Positions 15,343-23,809 of a stretch of DNA of 26,208 nt are shown here, in pieces (the stretch's first letter is position 1; each line of letters opens with the position of its first letter). This DNA comes from Phenylobacterium sp. (lineage in GTDB: Bacteria > Pseudomonadota > Alphaproteobacteria > Caulobacterales > Caulobacteraceae). Made by a program: the position numbers and the translations under genes. The notes below the pieces were generated by a model, which ran no database searches, was not told the DNA's origin, and was given only the letters and a program-made list of their open reading frames with translations. The DNA lies in contig JAHUZY010000258.1 in the NCBI GenBank assembly GCA_019264505.1, positions 1-26,208 on the forward strand, given 5' to 3'.

Positions 15343-16956
15343 GTGCCCGCCGCCCCCGACTTTCCGCCTGCCCCCGACGCCGTCAAACCGGTCCGCGCCC
15401 TGCTGTCGGTGTCCGACAAGACCGGCCTAGTCGAAGCCGCCCGGGCGCTCTCCGAGATGGGGGTGGAGCTGGTCTCCACCGGCGGCACCAAGGCGGCCAT
15501 CGCTGCGGCCGGCCTGCCCGTGAAGGACGTGGCCGACCTGACCGGTTTTCCGGAAATGATGGATGGGCGGGTCAAGACCCTGCACCCGGTGGTGCATGGG
15601 GGCCTGCTGGGGGTTCGCGACGCCGCCGACCATGCCAAGGCCATGGCCGAGCACGGCATCGGTCCCATCGATATCGTCTATGTGACCCTCTATCCCTTCG
15701 AGCAGACCGTGGCCGGCGGCGGCGACTTTGCGTCCTGCGTCGAGAATATCGACATCGGCGGACCGGCCATGATCCGCTCGGCCGCCAAGAACCACGGCTA
15801 TGTGGCGGTCTGCACCGAGAAGGCCGACCTGGACGAGGTGATCGCCGCGCTGAAGGCGGCGGGCCAGACCTCGCTCTCCCTGCGCAAGGCCCTGGCCGCC
15901 CGCGCCTATGCCCGTACTGCAGCCTATGACGCGGCCATCTCGCAGTGGTTCGCAGGCGAACTGGCCGAAGAGGCGCCGCGCCGCCGGGCCTTCGCCGGGG
16001 AGCTGGTCCAGACTATGCGCTATGGGGAAAACCCGCACCAGGCCGCCGCCTTCTACCGCGACGGCTCGACCCGGCCGGGCGTGGCCACCGCCACCCAGCT
16101 GCAGGGCAAGGCGCTGTCCTACAACAACATCGCCGACACCGATGCGGCCATCGAACTGGTGGCCGAGTTCGATCCCGCCGCCAGCGCGGCGGTGACCATC
16201 ATCAAGCACGCCAATCCCTGCGGCGTCGCCCTGGGGGCCGACCTGACCGAGGCCTACAGCCGCGCCCTGCAATGCGATCCGGTCTCGGCCTTTGGCGGCA
16301 TCGTGGCGGTCAACCGCCGGCTGGATGCGGCTGCGGCCCGGGAGATCGTCAAGGTCTTCACCGAGGTGGTGGTGGCGCCCGAGGCCGACGAGGAGGCCAT
16401 CGCCATCTTCAAGAAGAAGAAGGACCTGCGCCTGCTGATCACCGGCGGCCTCCCCGACCCCAAGGCGGCCGGCGTCACCTATCGCCAGGTGGCCGGCGGC
16501 TTCCTGGTCCAGGGACGCGACACCGCCCACATCACCGCGGCTGACCTGAAGATCGTCACCAAGCGCCAGCCCACCGAGGCTGAGCTGCGCGACATGTTGT
16601 TCGCCTTCACCGTGGCCAAGCATGTGAAGTCCAACGCCATCGTCTATGCCAAGGACGGCCAGACCGCCGGCATCGGGGCGGGCCAGATGAACCGCAAGGA
16701 CTCCGCCCGCATCGCCGCCCTGCGGGCCGCCGAGGCGGCCGAGACCGCCGGCCTGCCGGAGTCGCTGGCCAAGGGCTCGGCCTGCGCTTCAGACGCCTTC
16801 TTCCCCTTCGCCGACGGCCTGATCCAGGCGGCCGAGGCCGGCGCCACGGCGGTGATCCAGCCGGGCGGCTCGATCCGCGACGAGGAGGTCATCGCCGCCG
16901 CCGATGCGGCGGGTCTGGCCATGGCCTTCACCGGCGTACGGGTCTTCCGCCACTAA
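15343..16956 (+). CDS. purH: Bifunctional AICAR formyltransferase / IMP cyclohydrolase
   Basis: PurH carries out the last two steps of IMP synthesis: formyl transfer from 10-formyl-THF to AICAR (ZMP), then ring closure. The 537-residue protein has an N-terminal MGS-like cyclohydrolase domain (about 1-200) with [10 protein letters not shown] and [13 protein letters not shown]. The C-terminal transferase domain has [10 protein letters not shown], the catalytic Lys288-His289 in IKHANPCG, and [10 protein letters not shown] near the end. The GTG start follows AGGAG and gives the expected N-terminus beginning shortly before [11 protein letters not shown]. Regulation by the upstream ZTP riboswitch fits the enzyme's substrate, since ZMP is what it consumes. 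It converges on gdhZ with 14 bases between stops. Confidence 0.98.
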   Translation: MPAAPDFPPAPDAVKPVRALLSVSDKTGLVEAARALSEMGVELVSTGGTKAAIAAAGLPVKDVADLTGFPEMMDGRVKTLHPVVHGGLLGVRDAADHAKAMAEHGIGPIDIVYVTLYPFEQTVAGGGDFASCVENIDIGGPAMIRSAAKNHGYVAVCTEKADLDEVIAALKAAGQTSLSLRKALAARAYARTAAYDAAISQWFAGELAEEAPRRRAFAGELVQTMRYGENPHQAAAFYRDGSTRPGVATATQLQGKALSYNNIADTDAAIELVAEFDPAASAAVTIIKHANPCGVALGADLTEAYSRALQCDPVSAFGGIVAVNRRLDAAAAREIVKVFTEVVVAPEADEEAIAIFKKKKDLRLLITGGLPDPKAAGVTYRQVAGGFLVQGRDTAHITAADLKIVTKRQPTEAELRDMLFAFTVAKHVKSNAIVYAKDGQTAGIGAGQMNRKDSARIAALRAAEAAETAGLPESLAKGSACASDAFFPFADGLIQAAEAGATAVIQPGGSIRDEEVIAAADAAGLAMAFTGVRVFRH

Positions 16957-16970
16957 CTCGGCAGCGTCGG

Positions 16971-19900
16971 TCAGCCCTCTGCGCGGACCGCCAGTTCGCG
17001 CAGGGCGCCGTGGGCGATGGTCAGCTTGGCGAAGGTCCAGCCGCCGGGCGCCTGCTCGATCTCGGTCAGGGTGCGGCTGGCCGCGGCCGTCGCATCGGCC
17101 GCAGACGCCGACCAGGCCTTGATGGCCGCCTCGGCCGCCTGGGCGTCAGCCCCGGCCGCAGGGCCTCGGGCCCTCGCCATCACCGACCGGGCGACCGTGG
17201 TCTGTTCGGTCAGCAGGTCTTCCACCAGCCGCCGCACGGCGGTCCGCTCGAAGATGTCGCCGGCCGAGTGACTGCCCGCGGCCGCCCGCAGGCGGTCAAA
17301 CCCGAAGACCTCGCCCACCTTGTGGTGCAGGCGCGCCACATTCTCGATGGGCCACCGGGAGGCCTCAGCCAGGTCGGCCAGGTCGGCGGCGATGGTCAGG
17401 GGCTGGAGCTCGACCACCGCCTTGGCCATGTCCTCCGGGGCGCCGGCGGCGGTCAGCCGGTCGGCCAGGGCGTCCAGATCGGCCCGCTCTACCGGCGTCA
17501 GGACCTCGGGCGCCAGGGCCTTCAGGGCTCTGGCCGGCTTGGCGTAGCGATCGATCAGGGCGCTGACCCCCTCCCCCTGGCGATAGGCGCGGCGGGCGAA
17601 CCAGAAGGTCAGGCCGCGGAGCTGCCGGGCCAGCTGGCGCAGCAGCAGGAGCTGGGCGCGGGCGGGCATGTCGTTGTCGCGCGCCTCGATGGCCTCCCAG
17701 AGGGCCGCCACGTCCAGGACCGCGCGGGCGGCCTCATAGCCGACAAAGAAGGCCCGGGCGTCGCAGCCGGCCGCCGCCATCAGGCGGCTGGGGAAGCTCG
17801 GTCCGCAGCGATTGACCACGTCATTGGCCACCACCGTGGCGATGATCTCCCGCCGCAGCCGGTGGCGGCGCATTTCAGGCGCGTAGCGCATCAGGGGCTT
17901 GGGGAAATAGCCCTCCAGCACCTGCTCGAACCAGGGGTCGTCGGGGACCTCGGTCTCGACCATCTCGCGGAACAGCTGGATCTTGCCATAGGCCATCAGC
18001 ACGGCGAGTTCGGGCCTTGTCAGACCCCGGCCCGCCTCGGCCCGCTCGGCGATGGCCGCAGCGTCCGGCAGGCCTTCGACCGCCCGGTCGAGCCGGCCCA
18101 TGGATTCGAGCCTGGCCATGAACCGGGCGTGGGGCTCCAGCTCGCCGACCGCGTCCAGTTCCAGCAGGGAAAGCGCCTGGTTCTGGTCGTAGTTGTGGGC
18201 CAGCACATGGTCGGCCACGTCATCGATCATCGAGCGCAGCAGCTTGTCCCGTTCCGGCCGGTTGAGGTCGCCCGCCCGCTCGACCATGCCGGTGAGGATC
18301 TTGATATTGACCTCGTGGTCGGAGGAATCGACCCCGGCCGAATTGTCGATGGCGTCGCTGTTCACCCGGCCGCCGGCCTCGGCGAAGGCGATCCGCGCCG
18401 CCTGGGTCAGGCCAAGATTGGCGCCTTCGCCCACCACCCGGACCCGCAGGTCCTGGGCGTTGATCCGCAGGGCGTCATTGGTCTTGTCGCCCACATCGGC
18501 GTGGCTCTCGGCCGCGGACTTCACATAGGTGCCGATGCCGCCGAGATAGAGAAGTTCGGCCTGGGACTTCAGGATGGCGCTGATCAGCTCGGTAGGCGCC
18601 AGGGCCTCGGCCTCGACGCCCAACATTTCGCGGATCTCGGGGCTGAGCGGAATGGACTTCTGGGTGCGGGGGAAGACCCCGCCGCCGGCCGAAATCCTGT
18701 CCCGGTCGTAGTCGTCCCAGGACGAGCGCGGCAGGGAAAACAGCCGCTCGCGCTCGACAAAGCTCGTCTCAGGATCCGGATCGGGGTCCAGGAAGATGTG
18801 CCGATGGTCGAAGGCCGCCTTCAGGCGGATCTGCCGCGACAGCAGCATGCCGTTGCCGAACACGTCGCCCGACATGTCGCCGACGCCGACCACGGTGAAG
18901 GGCTCGGCCTGGATGTCCTTGCCCAGCTCCCGGAAGTGGCGCTTGACCGCCTCCCAGGCGCCGCGGGCGGTGATGCCCATCTCCTTGTGGTCATAGCCCG
19001 CCGACCCGCCCGAGGCGAAGGCGTCGCCCAGCCAGAAGCCGTAGGACTCGGCCAGTGCGTTGGCGATGTCGGAGAAGGTGGCCGTGCCCTTATCGGCGGC
19101 GACCACCAGATAGGGGTCCTCCCCGTCATGGGCCACCACGCCCTTGGGGGCGATGACCTCGCCCTCTGGCGTCAGATTGTCGGTGATGTCCAGCAGGCCG
19201 CGCAGGAAGGTCTTGTAGGCCTCGACGCCGCCCGCCCGGACCGCATCGGGGCTTCCACCGACCGGCAGGGCCTTGGGATAGAAGCCGCCCTTGGCGCCCA
19301 CGGGCACGATGACGGCGTTCTTCACCTGCTGGGCCTTGGCCAGACCCAGGACCTCGGTGCGGAAGTCGTCGCGCCGATCCGACCAGCGCAGGCCGCCGCG
19401 GGCCACCGGGCCAAAGCGCAGGTGCACGCCCTCGACCGTGGTCGACCAGACATAGATCTCCCGATAGGGCTTGGGCGCCGGCAGGTCGGCCAGGTCCTCG
19501 CTGGCCACCTTGAAGCTGATGAAGGCCGCCGGCCGTCCGTCGTCCCCACGCTGATAATAGTTGGTCCGCAGGATCGACTGGACCAGCAGGGCGATGCGAC
19601 GCAGCACCCGGTCATCATCCAGGCTCTCCACCAGCTGCAGGGCCTCGGTGATTTCTTCCATCACCGCCTTGGCCTGGACCTGACGCTCGGCGAGGTCTGC
19701 CCGGACGGCCGGGTCGAACCGGGTTCGGAACAGGTCGAGGATCAGGCGGGTGACGCCGGGCCGGCGGCTCAGCGCCTCTTCCTGCAGGCGCTGGGAGGGA
19801 TCAAGGCCGGTCTGCTGACGATAGCGGGCGAGCGCCCGGACAAGGGCGGCCTCCCGCCAGCCGATGGAAAGCTCCAGAACCAGGCGGTTGAAGCCGTCAT

Positions 19901-21845
19901 TCTCGGTCTGACCGGTCCAGACGGCGACAAAGGCCTGTTCGAAACAGGCCTTCACATCCTCGAACACCAGGTCGGCGCCCCGGGGGTCGTCCAGCTCGAA
20001 CTCGTGCACCCAGACGGGCTCTGCGCCCACCTTGCGCACCGGGAAGCCGGCCTCGGCCATGGCCTTCAGGCCCATGCTCTCCAGGATCGGCAGCACATCG
20101 GCCAGGGGCGCGGGCTCGGCCGGGCGATAGAGTTTGAACCGGAAATTGCGGGCCGTGTCGCCCTCACGGCGGAAGGCCCGCACGCGGACGACCTCGTCCG
20201 GCGCGAGGGCGTCGATCACCGCCACGTCGGCCAGGGCCTCTGCGGCGTCATAGCGATCGCGGTAGCCGGCCGAGAAGGCGCCATAGTAGCGGCCGAGCAG
20301 GTCGCCGGTCACCGCGGCGGGCCGCTCCAGGTCGCGCACGGCGGCCTCGAACCGGTCCTCCCAGGTGCGGGCCGCCTCGGCGATCTCGGCCTCGACGGCG
20401 GCCAGATCGGGCTCGCGCTTCTGGCCGGCGCTAAAGCCGATGATGAAATGCACCCGGGCCAGGGGGGAGTCCGAGAAGCTCGGATAATAGGCCGAGACCC
20501 GCCCGCCATAGGCCTTGGCCAGCAGCTGACCGGCCCGGATGCGCAGGTCGGAATCATAGCGTTCCCGGGGCACGAACATCAGGATCGAGCAGAACCGGTC
20601 GAAGGGATCGCGCCGCTCGAACAGACGCACCCGGGGCCGATCGTACAGATGCAGCACGCCGAGCGCATTGGTCAGCAGCTCGTCCTCGGTCATCTGGAAG
20701 AGCTCGTCGCGGGGATAGTTCTCGACGATGTTCTTCAGACGCTTGGCGTTGTGGCTGCCCGGCGCCTTGGCCGCCCGGGCGAGCGCGCCGGCCGCCTTGG
20801 CCCGCACCAGGGGGACGTTGCTGACGGGCTGGTCGTAAGCCTCGGCCGTAAAGAGACCGACGAACCGCACCTCGCCTGAGGGACGGCCGTCGGGGCCGTA
20901 CCGGCGGACCCCCACATAGTCCATGTAGCCGCGGCGATGGACCTTCGAGCGCATATTGGCCTTGGCCACGGTGACGGCGGGCTCGTCTTCCAGACGCCTG
21001 GCCAGCTGGGCGGTGAGCACGGCCGGCTCATTGGTCCGGCGCAGAACCCGCTGCGCCGGATCGCGCAGGACCCCCAGACCGTCCTGGGGCTGGAACAGCG
21101 GCTCCTCCGGGGCGTAGTCGCCGCCCTCGACCCGGGGATATTCATAGATCCGGGCGCCCAGGAAGACGAAGTGCTCGGTGTGCAGCCATCGCAGGAAGGC
21201 CAGCTCCTCGGCCCGCCGCGGCGTCTCGGGCGCAAGGGATTCCAGCTCGGCCACCGTGTGGCCCATCAGGTCCAGCATGGCCGGGAAGTCGGCCACTGCG
21301 GCCCGGGCGTCGGCCAGCGCCGCGCGCAGGCCGCTCAGCAGCTGGTCTTCCCGATCGGGACCGATCCGGTCAACGAAGACCTGGATCATGGATTCCCGGT
21401 GGAGGGCGCCGTCAGGGCTCCGATGACCCTTGGCGTCCCGGGACACCTCGACCACCGGGTGGAACATGGCGCGGACCTGGAAGCCCTGATCGGCGATCTC
21501 GCCCATCACGCTGTCCACCAGGAAGGGGCCGTCCTCCTGGACGATCTCCACCCGGTCGAAGTCGAGCCGGGGCGAGTCCTCGGACGCCCGTTCGGCGCGC
21601 ACGATCCGCAGGATCGGCGACAGACCGCGACGCTTTTCGGCGAAGGTCCAGAAGGCCGCCAGATTGGCGGCGAGGTCATCCAGGTCGAACTCCGGCAGCT
21701 CGGCCGGAACCACGTCCTCGGCGGCCTGGGCGGCGAAGGCCTGCAGGGCCTGGTCCTTGGCCGCAGCCGGTCCAAGCCTCGCGAGCAGCTTGTCGGCCAG
21801 GATCTGGCCCAGCTCTGCGGCCGGGGGTGTGTGGGCGGGGCTCAT
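16971..21845 (-). CDS. gdhZ: Large NAD-specific glutamate dehydrogenase
   Basis: This 1624-residue enzyme oxidises glutamate to 2-oxoglutarate and ammonia with NAD. It belongs to the giant GDH class (Bac_GDH, about 180 kDa). The N-terminal ~700 residues hold the ACT-like and ALF regulatory repeats. The catalytic part starts near RGGLRWSDR (about residue 813) and continues with PVGAKGGFYPK (about 845), which holds the likely catalytic lysine. The nucleotide-binding GVGDMSGDVFGNGML follows at about 985-1000, and then a long helical C-terminal region. In Caulobacter crescentus the enzyme of this class, GdhZ, also restrains FtsZ assembly together with KidO; whether that applies here is inference. 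GGGAG (21852-21856) is six bases from the ATG. The gene is complete, with no frameshift. Confidence 0.95.
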   Translation of the reverse strand: MSPAHTPPAAELGQILADKLLARLGPAAAKDQALQAFAAQAAEDVVPAELPEFDLDDLAANLAAFWTFAEKRRGLSPILRIVRAERASEDSPRLDFDRVEIVQEDGPFLVDSVMGEIADQGFQVRAMFHPVVEVSRDAKGHRSPDGALHRESMIQVFVDRIGPDREDQLLSGLRAALADARAAVADFPAMLDLMGHTVAELESLAPETPRRAEELAFLRWLHTEHFVFLGARIYEYPRVEGGDYAPEEPLFQPQDGLGVLRDPAQRVLRRTNEPAVLTAQLARRLEDEPAVTVAKANMRSKVHRRGYMDYVGVRRYGPDGRPSGEVRFVGLFTAEAYDQPVSNVPLVRAKAAGALARAAKAPGSHNAKRLKNIVENYPRDELFQMTEDELLTNALGVLHLYDRPRVRLFERRDPFDRFCSILMFVPRERYDSDLRIRAGQLLAKAYGGRVSAYYPSFSDSPLARVHFIIGFSAGQKREPDLAAVEAEIAEAARTWEDRFEAAVRDLERPAAVTGDLLGRYYGAFSAGYRDRYDAAEALADVAVIDALAPDEVVRVRAFRREGDTARNFRFKLYRPAEPAPLADVLPILESMGLKAMAEAGFPVRKVGAEPVWVHEFELDDPRGADLVFEDVKACFEQAFVAVWTGQTENDGFNRLVLELSIGWREAALVRALARYRQQTGLDPSQRLQEEALSRRPGVTRLILDLFRTRFDPAVRADLAERQVQAKAVMEEITEALQLVESLDDDRVLRRIALLVQSILRTNYYQRGDDGRPAAFISFKVASEDLADLPAPKPYREIYVWSTTVEGVHLRFGPVARGGLRWSDRRDDFRTEVLGLAKAQQVKNAVIVPVGAKGGFYPKALPVGGSPDAVRAGGVEAYKTFLRGLLDITDNLTPEGEVIAPKGVVAHDGEDPYLVVAADKGTATFSDIANALAESYGFWLGDAFASGGSAGYDHKEMGITARGAWEAVKRHFRELGKDIQAEPFTVVGVGDMSGDVFGNGMLLSRQIRLKAAFDHRHIFLDPDPDPETSFVERERLFSLPRSSWDDYDRDRISAGGGVFPRTQKSIPLSPEIREMLGVEAEALAPTELISAILKSQAELLYLGGIGTYVKSAAESHADVGDKTNDALRINAQDLRVRVVGEGANLGLTQAARIAFAEAGGRVNSDAIDNSAGVDSSDHEVNIKILTGMVERAGDLNRPERDKLLRSMIDDVADHVLAHNYDQNQALSLLELDAVGELEPHARFMARLESMGRLDRAVEGLPDAAAIAERAEAGRGLTRPELAVLMAYGKIQLFREMVETEVPDDPWFEQVLEGYFPKPLMRYAPEMRRHRLRREIIATVVANDVVNRCGPSFPSRLMAAAGCDARAFFVGYEAARAVLDVAALWEAIEARDNDMPARAQLLLLRQLARQLRGLTFWFARRAYRQGEGVSALIDRYAKPARALKALAPEVLTPVERADLDALADRLTAAGAPEDMAKAVVELQPLTIAADLADLAEASRWPIENVARLHHKVGEVFGFDRLRAAAGSHSAGDIFERTAVRRLVEDLLTEQTTVARSVMARARGPAAGADAQAAEAAIKAWSASAADATAAASRTLTEIEQAPGGWTFAKLTIAHGALRELAVRAEG

Positions 21846-21865
21846 GGCAGTCTCCCTTTCACCAG

Positions 21866-21897
21866 AACGCCGCCGGAGGAGAGGATCCGGCGGCGTT
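21866..21897. repeat. Perfect 12-bp stem-loop in the gdhZ leader
   Basis: AACGCCGCCGGA pairs without mismatch with TCCGGCGGCGTT around an eight-base purine loop. It ends 20 bases before the gdhZ ATG, just outside its ribosome site. On the plus strand the right arm is followed by TGGTT and on the minus strand by CTGG, so neither side has a real U-run. It may be a leader hairpin, an attenuator-type element or an mRNA-stability structure. Confidence 0.7.
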
Positions 21898-21992
21898 TGG
21901 TTCCGACGGGGGGGACCGGCGGAACCCTGGGGGCTCGTCGCGTCGACGTCCCTTGCGGGGCGACGCTCTGAGGCCGGAGACGGGCGATCCCC

Positions 21993-22038
21993 GACAGGTC
22001 TTGAGATAGGTGTTCAGACGTCAAAGGGAAGACCTGTC
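21993..22038. repeat. Perfect 10-bp inverted repeat upstream of gdhZ
   Basis: GACAGGTCTT (21993-22002) and AAGACCTGTC (22029-22038) are exact inverted copies separated by 26 bases, 148-193 bases before the gdhZ ATG. The spacer contains the palindrome GACGTC. The arms are 50 percent GC, so they stand out from the local background. A paired operator or a stem with a large loop both fit. Confidence 0.65.
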
Positions 22039-22321
22039 ATCCATGGGTTCTGGACCTTGGGCTGAGACTCCGCCGTGCGGACAGGCCCGGCGACGGGCCC
22101 CTGGGCGCGAGGCTCAGTGATTCTCCGACTGTCCTTCGACCCCGGCGCCCCGTCAATCGGCTTGCACGGCGGCGCCGACATGTCGCACAGACACGGGCAG
22201 ATTATCGCAATGCGACCGGCGTCCGGGGGCGAAAATGCCCCCCGCACGGAGATTGACGCCGCGACTGGCCGATCCGGGTTCGGACCGCTAGCCTGCCCCT
22301 GAACAACCGGGGGAGACGGGG

Positions 22322-23803
22322 ATGACGGCGAGCGGCGCAGAGGGTGTTCTGGTGGGCCTGGGGGGTGAGGAGACCCTCTTCCTGCGGCTGGACCGGGCCA
22401 ATCGCCATGGCCTGGTGGCCGGCGCCACCGGCACAGGCAAGACCGTCACCCTGCAGATCCTGGCCCAGGGCCTGTCAGACGCCGGCGTCCCGGTCTTCGC
22501 CGCCGATGTGAAGGGCGACCTGTCAGGCGTCGCCATGGCCGGCGCCCCCAATGAGAAGCTCATCGCCAGGGCCGCCAAGATGGGCCTGGAGATCGCCCCC
22601 CTGGGCGCCCCGACCGTGTTCTGGGACCTGTTCGGCGAGCAGGGCCATCCGATCCGCGCCACCGTCTCGGAGATGGGCCCGCTGCTGCTGTCGCGGATGC
22701 TGGAGTTGAACGACGTGCAGGAGGGCGTGCTGACCGTCGCCTTCCGCGTCGCTGACGAAGAGGGCCTGCTGCTGCTCGACCTCAAGGACTTGCAGGCGGT
22801 GCTGGGCTTTGTGGGCGACAACGCCGCCGACATCAGCGCCCGCTATGGGGCGGTGGCCAAGACCAGCCTGGCGGCGATCCGGCGCAAGCTTCTGGTGCTG
22901 GAAGACCAGGGCGCCGCGGGCTTCTTCGGCGAGCCGGCCCTGGCCCTCTCCGACCTGATGCGGGTGGACGGCTCGGGCCGGGGCCATGTGAACATCCTGG
23001 CCGCCGACCGGCTGATCAATTCGCCGAGGCTCTACGCCACCTTCCTCCTGTGGCTGCTGTCGGAGCTGTTCGAGGAGCTGCCCGAGGTGGGCGATCCCGA
23101 AAAGCCCCGCCTGGCCTTCTTCTTCGACGAAGCCCACCTGCTGTTCCGTGACGCGCCGAAGGGCCTGCTGGAGAAGGTCGAGCAGGTGGTCCGGCTGATC
23201 CGTTCCAAGGGGGTCGGGGTCTATTTCGTCACCCAGAACCCCGCCGACATCCCCGACAGCGTGCTGGGCCAGCTGGGCAACCGCATCCAGCACGCCCTGC
23301 GGGCCTATACGCCCGCCGACCAGAAGGGCCTGCGCGCCGCCGCCCAGTCGTTCCGCGCCAATCCGGACTTCGACACCGCCGAGGCGATCCAGGGCCTGGG
23401 CGTCGGCGAGGCCCTGGTCTCCCTGCTCGATGAGAAGGGCGCGCCCTGCGTCGTCCAGAAGACCTTGATCCGTCCGCCGGCCTCGCGGCTGGGGCCGGCC
23501 ACCGCCCCCGAGCGCGCGGCCTTGATGGCGCAGAGCCCGGTGCGGGGCCTCTATGACGAGGTGAAGGACCGCGACTCCGCCCATGAGCGCCTGCAGGCCC
23601 GGGCGGCCGAGAGCGCCGCCGCAGCCCCGCCGGCCAAGGCGGCGCCCGAGCCCCGCGAACCCGCCCGCCGGAGCCGCAGCAGCGGCGGCGGAAGCCGCCA
23701 GAGCCTGGGGGAAGCCTTCACCAAGTCGGTGCTGCGCACCGTGGGCAGCCAGATCGGTCGTGAGATCGTTCGCGGTATGCTGGGCGGCCTGCGTCGGCGA
23801 TAG
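22322..23803 (+). CDS. HerA-like / DUF853 family ATPase
   Basis: This is a 493-residue P-loop ATPase of the HerA-FtsK superfamily, similar to E. coli YjgR. Walker A is GATGTGKT at 34-41 and Walker B is LAFFFDEAH at 264-272 with Asp269-Glu270. A sensor-like VTQNP follows at 303-307. The segment [11 protein letters not shown] (59-69) is typical of DUF853. The C-terminal ~90 residues are Ala/Pro/Arg/Ser-rich and probably disordered, ending in a short helix that could bind a membrane or partner. The family is predicted to be a DNA translocase or helicase, but its role is not established. GGGGGAG at 22309-22315 is six bases before the ATG. It converges on the hybrid kinase with six bases between stops. 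No NurA-like nuclease is adjacent. Confidence 0.88.
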   Translation: MTASGAEGVLVGLGGEETLFLRLDRANRHGLVAGATGTGKTVTLQILAQGLSDAGVPVFAADVKGDLSGVAMAGAPNEKLIARAAKMGLEIAPLGAPTVFWDLFGEQGHPIRATVSEMGPLLLSRMLELNDVQEGVLTVAFRVADEEGLLLLDLKDLQAVLGFVGDNAADISARYGAVAKTSLAAIRRKLLVLEDQGAAGFFGEPALALSDLMRVDGSGRGHVNILAADRLINSPRLYATFLLWLLSELFEELPEVGDPEKPRLAFFFDEAHLLFRDAPKGLLEKVEQVVRLIRSKGVGVYFVTQNPADIPDSVLGQLGNRIQHALRAYTPADQKGLRAAAQSFRANPDFDTAEAIQGLGVGEALVSLLDEKGAPCVVQKTLIRPPASRLGPATAPERAALMAQSPVRGLYDEVKDRDSAHERLQARAAESAAAAPPAKAAPEPREPARRSRSSGGGSRQSLGEAFTKSVLRTVGSQIGREIVRGMLGGLRRR

Positions 23804-23809
23804 GCGCAG

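Larger units (their letters stand above)
21846..22321. other. Long divergent region between gdhZ and the HerA-like gene
   Basis: This 476-bp stretch is the longest non-coding gap in the window. Short open frames here have no ribosome sites or recognisable sequence. It contains two strong inverted repeats on the gdhZ side (21866-21897 and 21993-22038) and two GANTC sites (22066-22070 and 22119-22123). A TTGACGC at 22253-22259 matches the Caulobacter -35 element but has no -10 at proper distance. I found no tRNA or known riboswitch fold in it. Confidence 0.6.

Noticed and set aside
17010..20879. 1289-codon open frame on the plus strand opposite gdhZ
   Set aside because: It is antisense to a well-recognised enzyme. 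In very high-GC DNA the opposite strand is often stop-free. Its translation is Gly/His/Gln/Asp-rich with no fold, and no ribosome site precedes it.
22066..22123. Two GANTC sites upstream of gdhZ
   Set aside because: Two sites in about 480 bases is close to what chance gives, and neither overlaps a recognisable promoter.
22040..22160. Possible tRNA or small RNA near the gdhZ/HerA gap
   Set aside because: A TTCGACCCC-like stretch recalls a T-loop, but no matching acceptor, D-arm or anticodon stem can be drawn.
22253..22290. TTGACGC plus GCTAGCC considered as the promoter of the HerA-like gene
   Set aside because: The two elements are 27 bases apart, far beyond the 10-14 expected for the Caulobacter consensus.
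22075..22302. Small plus- and minus-strand frames in the gdhZ upstream region, considered as leader peptides
   Set aside because: There is no run of a regulatory amino acid, no ribosome site, and no hairpin placed as in an attenuator.
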